A stretch of DNA of 57,454 nt from Aquiluna sp. (GTDB lineage: Bacteria; Actinomycetota; Actinomycetes; Actinomycetales; Microbacteriaceae), in NCBI GenBank assembly GCA_017854485.1, contig JAFMHN010000006.1, positions 1 to 57,454 on the forward strand, in the 5' to 3' direction. A model generated the notes under the pieces. The model saw nothing but the letters and a program-made list of their open reading frames with translations. It did not search any database and was not told the DNA's origin. A program made the position numbers and the translations under genes. Shown here one piece after another: positions 26,529 through 35,464 of this stretch; positions within the stretch are counted from its first letter, which is position 1; each line of letters starts with the position of its first letter.

Positions 26529-27910
26529 TCAGCTAGGTAGTCAACCAGCTCAGTTGATAGGCCAAGGTAGGTGCTTGGCTTGAGCACCAAAAGTCTTGCC
26601 TTAGTTTCTTCTGAAACGTCAAGCTCATTTACGAAAGCCAGTAGTTCCTCTTCGCCAACTCGCTTGCCTCTGGTTAGCTCTTTCAGCATCGCATATGGGT
26701 CAGAAATCTTTGATTCGCCTCTAGCTACGTCTGCCCTAATGGCAGTTTGAATTGCCTCCCCAAGAACCTCCCAGTTCTCCAGCAGGTCAGCCATCAAAAC
26801 ACCCTCGCTGATTGCAATTTCATCCAGCCCGCGATTTATGTTGTCTAGGGCAAGTAGGGAGTGGCCAAAACCCACACCAATGTTGCGCTGCGCGCTGGAG
26901 TCAGTGAGGTCTCGTTGCATTCTCGAGGTAACAAGGGTCTGAGACAACGAATCTAGAATCGCGCAGGACAGCTCCAGGTTCGCCTCGGCGTTCTCAAATC
27001 GAATCGGATTGATCTTGTGAGGCATTGTCGAGGAGCCAGTTGCGCCAGCAACTGGAATCTGCTTGAAGAAACCGAGTGAAATATAGGTCCAGACATCCGT
27101 CGCGAGGTTGTGCAGGATGCGGTTGAAGTGTGAAATTGAGCTGTAGAGCTCGGCCTGCCAATCGTGCGATTCGATTTGGGTTGTGAGCGGGTTCCACTGG
27201 AAACCCAGGTGCTCGACGAAGGCCTTTGATTGTGCGGGCCAATCAACCTCGGGGGCAGCTGCCAGGTGCGCGGCAAAGGTACCGGTTGCACCCGAGAACT
27301 TACCTAGAATTTCCTGGTTTTCAATTCGGTGCAATTGTCGACCAAGTCGGTGAGCGAAAACCGCAAATTCCTTACCCATGGTCGTTGGGGTAGCCGGCTG
27401 CCCATGAGTCCTAGAAAGCATCGGCACGTTCTTCATCTCGCCTGCCATGCGGGTGATCTTTGTGAGAGCGTCCTTGGCCTTGGGGAGCCAAGCTCGCTCC
27501 AGGGCGTCATGGACGGTGATCGCATAGCTGAGGTTATTGATGTCCTCTGAGGTGCAGGCGAAGTGAACCAGCTCGTGCAGGTCTTCGCGCTTCATTGCCG
27601 TTAGCGCATCCCGAACAAAATACTCAACCGCCTTCACATCGTGACGGGTGGTGGCTTCGATCTTGGAAAGTTTTTCAACTGACTCGTCGGAGAATTCACT
27701 CACGAGCTCGCGCAGCTTGGCGGCTTCTTTCTCGCTGAGGGTCTTGTTTACCTGAAGCAAGTCTTTTTCAACCAGCCAAATCAGCCACTCAACCTCAACC
27801 TGGACCCTGGCTCTGTTGAGGCCGGCCTCGCTGAGATGCTCGCCGAGATCCCTAACCTGAGGAAGATAGCGGCCGTCTAGTGGGCTGAGAGGTTGCGAAG
27901 AAAGAGTCAC
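26525..27910 (-). CDS. purB: Adenylosuccinate lyase
   Basis: Cleaves SAICAR and adenylosuccinate in purine synthesis; 461 residues. The start MTLSSQPLSPLDGRYLPQVR and the internal TRHDVKAVEYF and SRTHGQPATPTTMGKE are of the E. coli-like long PurB branch. The fumarase-superfamily signature is GSSTMPHKINPIRFEN, with the flexible catalytic Ser loop. The start is GTG at 27910, without a visible ribosome site; CAAAAT lies 6 nt upstream, so it may be leaderless. Confidence 0.96.
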   Translation of the reverse strand: MTLSSQPLSPLDGRYLPQVRDLGEHLSEAGLNRARVQVEVEWLIWLVEKDLLQVNKTLSEKEAAKLRELVSEFSDESVEKLSKIEATTRHDVKAVEYFVRDALTAMKREDLHELVHFACTSEDINNLSYAITVHDALERAWLPKAKDALTKITRMAGEMKNVPMLSRTHGQPATPTTMGKEFAVFAHRLGRQLHRIENQEILGKFSGATGTFAAHLAAAPEVDWPAQSKAFVEHLGFQWNPLTTQIESHDWQAELYSSISHFNRILHNLATDVWTYISLGFFKQIPVAGATGSSTMPHKINPIRFENAEANLELSCAILDSLSQTLVTSRMQRDLTDSSAQRNIGVGFGHSLLALDNINRGLDEIAISEGVLMADLLENWEVLGEAIQTAIRADVARGESKISDPYAMLKELTRGKRVGEEELLAFVNELDVSEETKARLLVLKPSTYLGLSTELVDYLAD

Positions 27911-27972
27911 AACACCATTTTGCCCTATTTATTCGCTATTGACTAAGCGGCTCGGCCGACACCGAGCAATGG

Positions 27973-28398
27973 CTAGCGAATCTTGAGAACTTTCAGCACG
28001 GCTCTGGTGAAGAAGCTGGCAATGCTCATGACTATCGCAGCCAGGATTGCCCAACCTAGAGAAGCGATTTCGAGGCCCTCTGAGGTGAAGCCATCGATGC
28101 TAAATACATCAGCACCCAGCAGGGTGCTGAGCCAGGCCACCAAAATCAGCAGCGCGCCATTGATCACGAATGAAATAAGCCCAAAGGTGATGATGTAGAG
28201 CGGGAAGGCCAGAATTTTTATGACCGGGGCAATGATTGCGTTTACCAAACCAAAGACCGCTCCGACTACCAAGAATGAGCCGGCGATGTTCCAAAAACCC
28301 TCGCCACCATAGGGGGTGAGCTGAACCTGAGGGATTACAGAAGTGGCGACCCAGAGGCCGACCGCATTGACAATTGTGCTAACTAGAAATCGCAACAT
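27973..28398 (-). CDS. Phage-holin-family-IV-like membrane protein
   Basis: A 141-residue protein with four hydrophobic segments and the PF04020-like pattern (FLVVGAVFGLVNAIIAPVIKILAFPLYIITFGL). Despite the family name, such proteins are ordinary chromosomal membrane proteins in many bacteria, and no phage genes are near. Role unknown. It diverges from the E1-alpha gene. Confidence 0.8.
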   Translation of the reverse strand: MLRFLVSTIVNAVGLWVATSVIPQVQLTPYGGEGFWNIAGSFLVVGAVFGLVNAIIAPVIKILAFPLYIITFGLISFVINGALLILVAWLSTLLGADVFSIDGFTSEGLEIASLGWAILAAIVMSIASFFTRAVLKVLKIR

Positions 28399-28422
28399 CA
28401 GGCAATTCTTTCAGTATCGGGC

Positions 28423-28428
28423 TAAATT
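28423..28428 (+). promoter_or_regulatory. -10 element of leaderless promoter for the oxoacid dehydrogenase operon
   Basis: TAAATT is followed by exactly 7 nt and then the GTG at 28436. The transcript is therefore expected to start at the GTG. No ribosome site precedes it. Confidence 0.6.
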
Positions 28429-28435
28429 AGTGGGC

Positions 28436-29554
28436 GTGACCCCAGAAAAGCAGCCACCAATGTTGCAATTACTTGCACCTGATGGAACCTATGGCGTTCC
28501 AAAGGGCTACGAAAAGTACGGGAAGCTCATCGAGGATCTTGATGAGGACACTCTAAAAACTTTCTATCGCGACATGGCGCGCATCCGCCGCTTTGACATT
28601 GAAGCCATTGCGCTACAGCGTCAGGGTCAGCTTGGCCTTTGGGTTCCAGCCATTGGCCAGGAGGGCGCTCAAATTGGTTCTGGATACGCGGTCGGAAAAA
28701 ATGACCACATGTTTCCAAGCTATCGGGAGCACGGCGTTGCACTGACTCACGGCGTTGAGCTGATGTCGATTCTAAAAATGATGCGTGGTGTGAACCACGG
28801 TGGTTGGAATCCTGAGGAAACCAGGTTCCACCTTTACGCAATTGTTCTGGCAACCCAGGTCCTCCACGCGGTTGGGTATGCCATGGGTGTGAAGCTAGAT
28901 GGCAAGGTTGGAACCGGCAACCCAGAAGAAGACCTCGCTGTGATTTCTTACATGGGTGATGGCGCCACCGCCGAGGGCGATGTGTCTGAATCACTTTTGT
29001 TTGCAGCAGTGAATGAATCGCCAATTGTTTTCTTTATTCAAAACAACCAGTGGGCAATCTCCGCTCACATTGACAGCCAAACCAAGGCTCCCCTCTACAC
29101 AAGGGGCGAGGGCTTTGGCGTTCCCGGCATGAGGATTGATGGCAACGACGTGCTTGCCTGCTATGCCGCTACCAAGCTCCACATGGATCAGGCCCGTGCC
29201 GGCCAGGGTCCGTTCTTGCTCGAGGCGCTGACCTATCGAATTGGTGCTCACACCACATCGGATGACCCGAGCAAATATCGCGAAGACGCGGAAGTTGAGC
29301 AGTGGAAGGCGAAGGATCCAATCGTTCGCTTCGAAACCTTCCTGAGGCGTCAAGGTGTTGGCGATGATTTCTTTGATGAGGTCACTGCGGCCGGCGATCA
29401 GCTTGCCAAGGAGATCAGAGAGCAGACTTTCGCCCTCCAGAATCCACCTATGGAGAACATCTTCAACCACGTTTATTCCGACCAGCACCCAGAGATCGAC
29501 AAGCAGCGCGCTTGGCTAGAAGCCTATGAAGCCCAGATGGGTGACCATGAGTAA
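28436..29554 (+). CDS. 2-oxoacid dehydrogenase E1 component, alpha subunit
   Basis: Thiamine-diphosphate-dependent decarboxylase subunit of a pyruvate or branched-chain 2-oxoacid dehydrogenase; 372 residues from the GTG at 28436. The ThDP-binding motif is GDGATAEGDVSE...NNQWAIS near residues 180-215, with the RYREHGVALTHG-like segment PSYREHGVALT and the phosphorylation-loop-like IGAHTTSDDPSKY. The open frame reaches back to 28343, but that would overlap the divergent holin-like gene. E1-beta and E2 follow; no E3 is adjacent. Branched-chain versus pyruvate specificity is uncertain. Confidence 0.9.
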   Translation: MTPEKQPPMLQLLAPDGTYGVPKGYEKYGKLIEDLDEDTLKTFYRDMARIRRFDIEAIALQRQGQLGLWVPAIGQEGAQIGSGYAVGKNDHMFPSYREHGVALTHGVELMSILKMMRGVNHGGWNPEETRFHLYAIVLATQVLHAVGYAMGVKLDGKVGTGNPEEDLAVISYMGDGATAEGDVSESLLFAAVNESPIVFFIQNNQWAISAHIDSQTKAPLYTRGEGFGVPGMRIDGNDVLACYAATKLHMDQARAGQGPFLLEALTYRIGAHTTSDDPSKYREDAEVEQWKAKDPIVRFETFLRRQGVGDDFFDEVTAAGDQLAKEIREQTFALQNPPMENIFNHVYSDQHPEIDKQRAWLEAYEAQMGDHE

Positions 29555-30530
29555 CTACAAAGAGATGCCAATTGCCAAGGCCCTAAACGCCGGGCTTAGC
29601 CAAGCGATGAGCGCCAACGACAAGGTCTTGATGTTTGGCGAAGATGTTGCAGAACTTGGCGGTGTGTTCCGCGTGACCGAGGGTCTGTTGGATGAATTTG
29701 GTGAAAAGCGAATCTTTAACACTCCAATTGCGGAATCTGGAATCGTGGGAACCGCAATTGGACTTGCCATGCGCGGCTACCGCCCGGTGGTTGAAATTCA
29801 ATTTGATGGCTTTGTGTTCCCGGCCTTCAACCAAATAACCACTCAGCTGGCGAGGCTCACCTACCGCTCCGAGGGCTTTCTGGAGATGCCGGTTGTAATC
29901 AGAATTCCTTACGGTGGCGGCATTGGTGCCGTTGAGCACCACTCCGAATCTCCCGAGGCTTACTTCGCTCACACCCCGGGCTTGAGGATTGTGACACCCT
30001 CGAACCCAAACGATGCCTATTGGATGATGCAGCAGGCGATTGAATGCCCTGATCCTGTGATCATGCTTGAACCAAAACGTCGCTATTGGCAAAAGGGCCC
30101 GGTTAATCTGGACACCCCGCCCCTGCCACTGCACAGCGCCAGGTTGATGCGGGAGGGAACTCAGGTGACCCTGATTGCCTACGGGCCAATGGTGACCGCG
30201 GCCTTGCAGGCCGCGGAGATCGGCGCCGAGGAGGGTGTCAGCATCGAAGTGATTGACATCAGATCGCTGTCCCCGATTGATTACCCAACGATCATCGCAT
30301 CGGTGAAGAAAACCTCCAGAGCGGTGATCGTGCATGAGGCTCCAACCAACGTTTCAATTTCCAGCGAGATTGCAGCCAGGATTTCAAACGAGGCCTTTTA
30401 CAACCTTGAAGCGCCGGTAATTAGGGTTGGTGGATTTGACACCCCCTACCCACCTGCAAAACTTGAAGAGATTTATCTTCCGGATGCGGACCGCATTCTG
30501 GAAGCAGTCGACAGATCTTTGGCTTACTAG
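29547..30530 (+). CDS. 2-oxoacid dehydrogenase E1 component, beta subunit
   Basis: Partner of the alpha subunit; 327 residues from the ATG at 29547, which overlaps the alpha gene by 8 nt. Conserved elements are [55 protein letters not shown] and the C-terminal transketolase-like [11 protein letters not shown]. Close homologues act on pyruvate or branched-chain 2-oxoacids. Confidence 0.93.
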   Translation: MSNYKEMPIAKALNAGLSQAMSANDKVLMFGEDVAELGGVFRVTEGLLDEFGEKRIFNTPIAESGIVGTAIGLAMRGYRPVVEIQFDGFVFPAFNQITTQLARLTYRSEGFLEMPVVIRIPYGGGIGAVEHHSESPEAYFAHTPGLRIVTPSNPNDAYWMMQQAIECPDPVIMLEPKRRYWQKGPVNLDTPPLPLHSARLMREGTQVTLIAYGPMVTAALQAAEIGAEEGVSIEVIDIRSLSPIDYPTIIASVKKTSRAVIVHEAPTNVSISSEIAARISNEAFYNLEAPVIRVGGFDTPYPPAKLEEIYLPDADRILEAVDRSLAY

Positions 30531-30538
30531 GGAGGCAT

Positions 30539-31846
30539 ATGAGCATTTCAAAGTTCCCACTGCCAGACGTTGGCGAAGGTCTAACTGAGGCCGAGATCGT
30601 GAGCTGGTTGGTTGCCCCAGGAGACATGGTCAAGGTCAATCAGACAATCTGTGAAATCGAGACCGCCAAATCGGTAGTAGAGCTGCCATGTCCCTTTGAG
30701 GGCGAAGTTCAGGAATTACTGGTTCAAGTTGGCGACACGGTTGAGGTTGGCACCCCGATTATTTCGGTCAGCACTCAGGGCGCTTCGCCGATCCCGGTTG
30801 TTGAAGACAAGACTCCAACTGCAGCCGCTCAAGAGGCAGACACCGGCGCTGAATACAAGATCCCAACCCTGGTTGGCTACGGTGATGCCGGTGACGTCAA
30901 GTCAAGAAGGTCAAGGGCAGTAAAGGCCGCACCAACCTCAACCGCGGTTCCGGTTGCGATGGTTGCCGCAGCAGCAGGTGCAGCCGATTCGATTATTGCC
31001 AAGCCACCGATTCGTAAGATGGCCAAAGAGCTGGGCGTGAACCTGGCAAACCTTGCCGGAACCGGAACTCGCGGCGAGATTACCCGGGAAGATGTCATTG
31101 GTGCAGCCAGCCAAGCAAGTGTCTTCAAGAACCTGACCACCCCTGATGTTCCAAGCGAACGCGAAGAGCGGATTCCGGTCAAGGGCATGCGCAAGGCGAT
31201 TGCTACAGCCATGGTTTCTAGCGCCTTCACCGCCCCACACGTCAGCATCTTTGTCGACGTTGATGCAACCAGGACCATGGAATACGTAAAGCGCCTAAAG
31301 GCATCGGTTGATTTTGCTGGCGTGAAAGTAACTCCGCTGTTGATCATGGCCAAGGCAATCATTTGGGCTGCCAGAAGAAACCGAATGGTGAACTCAACCT
31401 GGACTGACACTGAGATCATCGTTCATAACTTCGTGAACCTAGGAATTGCAGCTGCAACCCCGAGGGGTTTGATCGTCCCGAACATCAAAGACGCCGATGC
31501 TATGAACATGATTGAGCTGGCAACAGCCATCGAGAAGCTGGCAGCAGTTGCTAGAGATGGTAAGACCGCTCCGGAAGACATGAAAGACGGAACCATCACC
31601 ATCACAAACATTGGAGTCTTCGGTGTTGACACCGGAACTCCTATCTTGAACCCCGGTGAAGTTGGGATTGTTGCCCTGGGCTCGATTCGCAAAAAGCCCT
31701 GGGTCGTTGACGATGAGATCGTGGTGCGGCAGGTGACCACAATTGGTGCAACCTTCGACCATCGGGTTGTGGATGGCGATGTGGCCTCCCGCTTTGTTCA
31801 GGACGTGGCAAGCGTGATTGAGGAACCAGCCCTACTGCTTGACTAA
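30539..31846 (+). CDS. Dihydrolipoamide acyltransferase E2 component
   Basis: A 435-residue acyltransferase core of the complex. One lipoyl domain (about residues 1-80) carries the lipoylated Lys in [11 protein letters not shown]. An Ala/Pro-rich linker leads to an E3-binding domain (about 152-190: [20 protein letters not shown]). The catalytic domain ends with [11 protein letters not shown], containing the His and Asp of the active site. GGAGG precedes the ATG. No dihydrolipoamide dehydrogenase is nearby, so E3 must be encoded elsewhere. Confidence 0.95.
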   Translation: MSISKFPLPDVGEGLTEAEIVSWLVAPGDMVKVNQTICEIETAKSVVELPCPFEGEVQELLVQVGDTVEVGTPIISVSTQGASPIPVVEDKTPTAAAQEADTGAEYKIPTLVGYGDAGDVKSRRSRAVKAAPTSTAVPVAMVAAAAGAADSIIAKPPIRKMAKELGVNLANLAGTGTRGEITREDVIGAASQASVFKNLTTPDVPSEREERIPVKGMRKAIATAMVSSAFTAPHVSIFVDVDATRTMEYVKRLKASVDFAGVKVTPLLIMAKAIIWAARRNRMVNSTWTDTEIIVHNFVNLGIAAATPRGLIVPNIKDADAMNMIELATAIEKLAAVARDGKTAPEDMKDGTITITNIGVFGVDTGTPILNPGEVGIVALGSIRKKPWVVDDEIVVRQVTTIGATFDHRVVDGDVASRFVQDVASVIEEPALLLD

Positions 31847-31852
31847 TTGGTA

Positions 31853-31882
31853 TTGACAATCGTTTTCAATAAGGCGTATTGT
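31853..31882 (+). promoter_or_regulatory. znuA promoter with Zur-like operator
   Basis: TTGACA (31853-31858) and TATTGT (31877-31882) are 18 nt apart, and the second lies 6 nt before the znuA ATG, so the mRNA is probably leaderless. The imperfect palindrome TGACAATCGTTTTCA (31854-31868) overlaps the -35 element and matches the actinobacterial Zur box TGAAAATNATTTTCA at most positions. Zinc-bound Zur would block polymerase here. The Zur protein is encoded in the same operon. Confidence 0.7.
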
Positions 31883-31888
31883 TGAGCT

Positions 31889-32893
31889 ATGAATCCACTA
31901 TTGAAGAAACTTCTGCTGGCCGGTGCCGCCGCAGGTGCAGCCCTGGCTCTTGTCATTACCGCTCTCACCTTCTTTTTCAATAGTCCAGACACCGATCCGG
32001 ATTCAACCCCCAGTGCATCGCCTAGTTTGACCAGGTCCGGTATGACCGGAACAATCCAGGTTGTAACCTCCACAAACGTTTGGGCAAGTGTTGTTGAGTT
32101 CATTGGTGGTGACTGGGTTGAGGTCACCGCGATTATTGACAATGTTTCCCAAGATCCACACTCCTACGAGGCAACCGCCAGGGACCAGCTGGCCGTTCAG
32201 GACGCTGAACTCGTGATTGCTAACGGTGGCGGATATGACGAATTCATGGAGCAGTTGGTCGCAGCAACAACAGGCGAAAAGATGTTTATTGAGCTGGTCG
32301 AAGGTGGTCACGACCACACCGTCGATGGCGAATCCGAGATTGACGCGGAGACGGCAATGGACCAGGCCCACGCGAATGAACACATTTGGTATGACCTGCA
32401 CCAGGTCTCTGAGGTAGCTGAACAGATCGCCGCTGCAATCAATGAGCTAAGGCCAGAGGCATTTGATGATGTAAATGCAAACTACGACTTCTTTGCTTCC
32501 GAGCTTGAAAATATTGAACTTCGAGTCGAGGCGCTTCGTGATCAGGCCTTGGGCCTTGGTGTCATCGCCGTCGAGGGCGTTGGAAACCTAATGCTGGAGG
32601 ATGCCGGCTTTGAGATTTTGACTCCTCAGGACCTGGCGGATGCAATTGAGGAAGAGCGTGATGTTCCATTGACCGCGCTCGAAGAAGCAAAGTCACTGCT
32701 TCAGAACAAATTGGCAATTCTGTTGGTGATCAACACCCAGGTAGATGACGCGGTCTCCGTTGAACTTGTGAAAATTGCGGAGTCTGTTGGCACGCCAGTA
32801 GTTGCCTTGAGCGAACTGATTCCAAGTGACGACCTGGATTACCTGGACTGGATGGCTTCGGTTGTCGACGAGTTGCAAGAGGCGATCTACTAA
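31889..32893 (+). CDS. znuA: Zinc/manganese ABC transporter substrate-binding protein
   Basis: A 334-residue cluster-9 metal-binding protein. An N-terminal hydrophobic segment (about 8-30) is followed by a Pro/Ser/Thr-rich linker; there is no lipobox Cys, so it appears anchored by an uncleaved or atypically cleaved signal. Likely metal ligands are the His of QDPHSYEAT, the His of ANEHIWYDL, a Glu in VEGVGN where some members have a third His, and acidic residues further on. A mobile acidic/His loop (EGGHDHTVDGE) is present, as in ZnuA. With the Zur-like operator and the downstream zur, zinc is the most likely substrate. Confidence 0.9.
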   Translation: MNPLLKKLLLAGAAAGAALALVITALTFFFNSPDTDPDSTPSASPSLTRSGMTGTIQVVTSTNVWASVVEFIGGDWVEVTAIIDNVSQDPHSYEATARDQLAVQDAELVIANGGGYDEFMEQLVAATTGEKMFIELVEGGHDHTVDGESEIDAETAMDQAHANEHIWYDLHQVSEVAEQIAAAINELRPEAFDDVNANYDFFASELENIELRVEALRDQALGLGVIAVEGVGNLMLEDAGFEILTPQDLADAIEEERDVPLTALEEAKSLLQNKLAILLVINTQVDDAVSVELVKIAESVGTPVVALSELIPSDDLDYLDWMASVVDELQEAIY

Positions 32894-33688
32894 TTGAACG
32901 TAATTCTTCAGGTCAACAACGCGTCGTTACAGTTTGACGAGCGCGTAATTTGGCAGAACCTGAACTTTGAAGTTCAACCGGGAGAGTTCATTGCCCTGAT
33001 TGGCGCCAATGGCTCTGGAAAGTCGATGTTTCTAAAGTCCGTACTTGCTCAGCAGAAGCTGACCTCGGGGTCCATCAATTTTCTAGGTTCAAAAGTTCGA
33101 CGCGGCAGCACCGACATCGGTTACATCCCGCAGCATCGCTCACTCGATGCGCAGTTGCCGCTGACGGTCTTTGATGCTGTGCGGCTGGGCCTTGATGGTC
33201 ACAAGCTTGGTTTACCGCTGACGGGTGCAAAGACCAAAGCCCTGGTTACCGAGGCACTGATTCAAGTTGAAGCGGACCAGCTTGCCCAAAAGCCATTGGG
33301 TGAACTCTCCGGCGGCGAAATGCAACGAGTGCGGGTTGCCCAAGCGCTCATATCTAAGCCAAAACTCATCCTGGCGGATGAGCCATTGAGCGCTCTGGAT
33401 CTCAACCACCAGCATGTTGTGAGCGAACTAATCGCGAATCAGGCCAAAAAACAGGGCGCTGCGGTGATTTTTGTTACCCACGACCTGAACCCAGTTTCTG
33501 ACTACGTCGACCGGGTGCTCTACTTGGCTAAGGGTCGCTACTCGATCGGAACCACTCAAGAGGTCATGCAGTCAGACGTGCTTTCAGATCTTTATGGGAC
33601 CGAGATTGATGTGGTGAGGAGCCAGGGCCGAATCGTGGTTTTAGGTGCTCACGATCACGATCACCATGATGATGAGGAGTGGGTCTGA
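32894..33688 (+). CDS. znuC: Zinc ABC transporter ATP-binding protein
   Basis: A 264-residue ABC ATPase energising metal import. Walker A is GANGSGKS near residue 37, the signature LSGGEMQR, Walker B LILADEPLSALD and the switch His in VTHDLN. The C-terminal tail is rich in His and Asp (HDHDHHDDEEW), possibly metal-sensing. The start is TTG at 32894 immediately after the znuA stop, with AAGAGGCG in the end of znuA. It overlaps znuB by 1 nt. Confidence 0.93.
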   Translation: MNVILQVNNASLQFDERVIWQNLNFEVQPGEFIALIGANGSGKSMFLKSVLAQQKLTSGSINFLGSKVRRGSTDIGYIPQHRSLDAQLPLTVFDAVRLGLDGHKLGLPLTGAKTKALVTEALIQVEADQLAQKPLGELSGGEMQRVRVAQALISKPKLILADEPLSALDLNHQHVVSELIANQAKKQGAAVIFVTHDLNPVSDYVDRVLYLAKGRYSIGTTQEVMQSDVLSDLYGTEIDVVRSQGRIVVLGAHDHDHHDDEEWV

Positions 33689-34533
33689 TGGACTTCTCCG
33701 ATGTCTTTAATTTTTCTGACTACGATCGGCTGATTCCGCTGGTTGCAAACTCGCTTTGGGCTGGGGTGTTGCTTGCACTTGTCGGTGGCTTGATCGGTGT
33801 TTTTGTAATGAACCGAGAGTTGTCTTTTGCGGTTCATGGAATTTCTGAACTTTCGTTTGCAGGGGCTGCAATCTTCCTGCTGTTTGGTCTTGATGTTGTC
33901 CTCGGCTCTGTGGTTGGCTCGCTGACCGCCGCTTTGATAATCGCAGTCTTGGGCGATAGGTCAAAGGACCGGAATTCGATAGTCGCGGTTTTGATGCCGT
34001 TCGGGCTGGGTATTGGGATTCTGGCACTTGCTCTATATCCCGGCAGGGCAGCAAATAAGTTTGGCTTGCTGACGGGGCAAATAGTGGCGGTCGACGACCC
34101 AAAGCTTGCTTCGCTTGCGGTAATTAGTGCGATTGTGTTGGTTTCAATGGTGGTGATTTGGAGGCCGCTACTGTTTGCAACCCTTGATAGCGAAGTTGCC
34201 GCCGCCAGAGGAGTCAACACCCGGGTCCTGGGAATTGTGTTTGTGATGCTGCTTGGGCTAGCGGTTGCCGCCGCCGTTCAAGTGGTTGGAGCGCTACTGG
34301 TGCTGGCGCTACTGGTGACACCGGCTGCCTCTGCGCTAAGGCTCAGCAAGAGCCAGCTCTGGGTTCCGGTGTTGAGCGTGGCATTTGCCTTCGTCGCCAT
34401 GATTGGTGGGATTCTGTTGGCTCTAGGCGGTGGGTTACCAATTAGCCCCTATGTCACAACCATTTCGTTCTTGATTTACCTAACTGCACGAGGAATTAGT
34501 TTTGTTCGGGGAAAGCTCGAGGTTTCCAAATGA
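33688..34533 (+). CDS. znuB: Zinc ABC transporter permease
   Basis: A 281-residue ABC-3 family permease with about eight membrane segments, including the conserved FAVHGISELSFAGAA loop and the VVGALLVLALLVTPAASA stretch. The ATG at 33688 overlaps the znuC stop and has GAGGAG 8 nt upstream; a GTG three codons earlier is also in frame. The stop overlaps zur by 4 nt. Confidence 0.93.
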   Translation: MDFSDVFNFSDYDRLIPLVANSLWAGVLLALVGGLIGVFVMNRELSFAVHGISELSFAGAAIFLLFGLDVVLGSVVGSLTAALIIAVLGDRSKDRNSIVAVLMPFGLGIGILALALYPGRAANKFGLLTGQIVAVDDPKLASLAVISAIVLVSMVVIWRPLLFATLDSEVAAARGVNTRVLGIVFVMLLGLAVAAAVQVVGALLVLALLVTPAASALRLSKSQLWVPVLSVAFAFVAMIGGILLALGGGLPISPYVTTISFLIYLTARGISFVRGKLEVSK

Positions 34534-34922
34534 CACAGAAGCGAGCCACCTGGCAGAAAACGGCAGTTTTTGACGCACTAAACCAAGAACCTGTTTTTGT
34601 TTCGGCCCAAGAGCTTCACCAGAAGCTGATTGGCGCCGAGAAAAAGCTCGGGCTGACCACCGTCTACCGCGCACTAACCGAGTTGGTTGAGGCGGGCCAG
34701 GCAGACGCACTGGCCGGAGAAGACGGCGAAATGCGCTACCGGATCTGCAGCGACGAGCACCACCACCATCTAATTTGCCGCGAATGCGGCACTGCCGAGG
34801 AGTTTGATCTTGATGGTTTTGAGGCTGAAGTGAGCCAATTGGCGGCGAAATTCGGCTTCAGCAAGGTCTCTCACAGCATTGAACTTTTCGGCATTTGCAA
34901 AAAATGTGGCATGTCGGCTTGA
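34530..34922 (+). CDS. zur: Fur-family zinc uptake regulator Zur
   Basis: A 130-residue Fur-family repressor. The winged-helix domain (about 1-75) includes LGLTTVYRALTELVEAG. Regulatory metal ligands lie in the DEHHHHLICREC stretch (His77-80), and the structural zinc site is formed by Cys83, Cys86, Cys123 and Cys126. Being last in znuABC-zur and downstream of a Zur-like operator, it is most likely the zinc sensor and autoregulated, rather than an iron or peroxide regulator. Confidence 0.9.
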   Translation: MTQKRATWQKTAVFDALNQEPVFVSAQELHQKLIGAEKKLGLTTVYRALTELVEAGQADALAGEDGEMRYRICSDEHHHHLICRECGTAEEFDLDGFEAEVSQLAAKFGFSKVSHSIELFGICKKCGMSA

Positions 34923-35044
34923 TTTTCTTTGGCTAAGACTTGCTTTTGGAGGGCAATGCCTCCTAAACTTGCATGGTTGCACGGGCTTAGCCCTGCACAA
35001 ACCCACGTAATTAGCTTCGGGTAAACGCGCCCCTAGGAGGACAA
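34923..35044. other. zur-rpmB gap with two short hairpins
   Basis: This 122-bp gap holds no gene. GGAGG-GCAATG-CCTCC (about 34951-34966) could be a weak terminator after zur but lacks a clear T run. A second hairpin, GGGC-TTA-GCCC with TGCA extensions, follows at about 34978-34997. I see no Zur-box-like palindrome here, so the ribosomal genes downstream are not obviously zinc-regulated. Confidence 0.4.
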
Positions 35045-35281
35045 ATGGCAGCCTACTGCCAGGTGACGCAGACAGGACCGCAGTTCGGTCACAAGGTTTC
35101 GCACGCTCAGAACAAGACCAAGCGTCGTTTTGACCCAAACATTCAAAAGAAGACTTACTTCGTTCCTTCACTGGGCCGCAAGGTTACCCTGCAGCTTTCA
35201 GCCAAGGGCATCAAGGTTATTGATGCACGTGGCATTGACTCTGTAATCACTGAGCTTGTCGCTCGTGGCGAGAAGATCTAG
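35045..35281 (+). CDS. rpmB: 50S ribosomal protein L28
   Basis: A 78-residue L28 with [20 protein letters not shown] and [14 protein letters not shown] single Cys at residue 5 remains, and the other zinc-binding cysteines of C+ forms are absent. The sequence resembles the actinobacterial paralogue that elsewhere is encoded with rpmG2-rpsN2 in Zur regulons. AGGAGGACAA precedes the ATG. Confidence 0.95.
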   Translation: MAAYCQVTQTGPQFGHKVSHAQNKTKRRFDPNIQKKTYFVPSLGRKVTLQLSAKGIKVIDARGIDSVITELVARGEKI

Positions 35282-35292
35282 GGAGTACACAG

Positions 35293-35460
35293 ATGGCCAA
35301 GGATAAGGACGTACGTCCAATCATCAAGATGAAGTCAACCGCAGGTACCGGCTTCACCTACGTGACCAAAAAGAATCGTCGTAACGACCCAGACCGTATC
35401 ACTCTGAAGAAGTACGACCCAGTAGTGCGCAAGCACGTTGAATTCCGCGAGGAGCGCTAA
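35293..35460 (+). CDS. rpmG: 50S ribosomal protein L33 (cysteine-free form)
   Basis: A 55-residue L33 beginning [20 protein letters not shown] and containing the conserved [21 protein letters not shown] core. No cysteine is present, so no zinc ribbon. ATG at 35293, 11 nt after the rpmB stop, with GGGAG upstream. Confidence 0.96.
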   Translation: MAKDKDVRPIIKMKSTAGTGFTYVTKKNRRNDPDRITLKKYDPVVRKHVEFREER

Positions 35461-35464
35461 ACAC

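Noticed and set aside
27950-27967. GCTCGG-N6-CCGAGC hairpin as terminator for the holin-like gene
   Set aside because: A 6-bp stem with no T run on either side; too weak to list as a terminator.
27973-28398. Prophage remnant suggested by the holin-family name
   Set aside because: No other phage-like gene, attachment site or composition change nearby; the family is widespread in chromosomes.
28343-28435. Extended N-terminus of the E1-alpha subunit
   Set aside because: It would overlap the start of the divergent holin-like gene and lacks similarity to the family; the GTG at 28436 has a leaderless -10.
29583-30335. Long (250-codon) open frame on the minus strand inside the E1-beta gene
   Set aside because: It lies wholly opposite a well-conserved gene and its translation has no family-like pattern; a shadow frame.
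34923-35044. Zur box upstream of rpmB
   Set aside because: Searched by eye for TGA-rich inverted repeats of the Zur type; none found.
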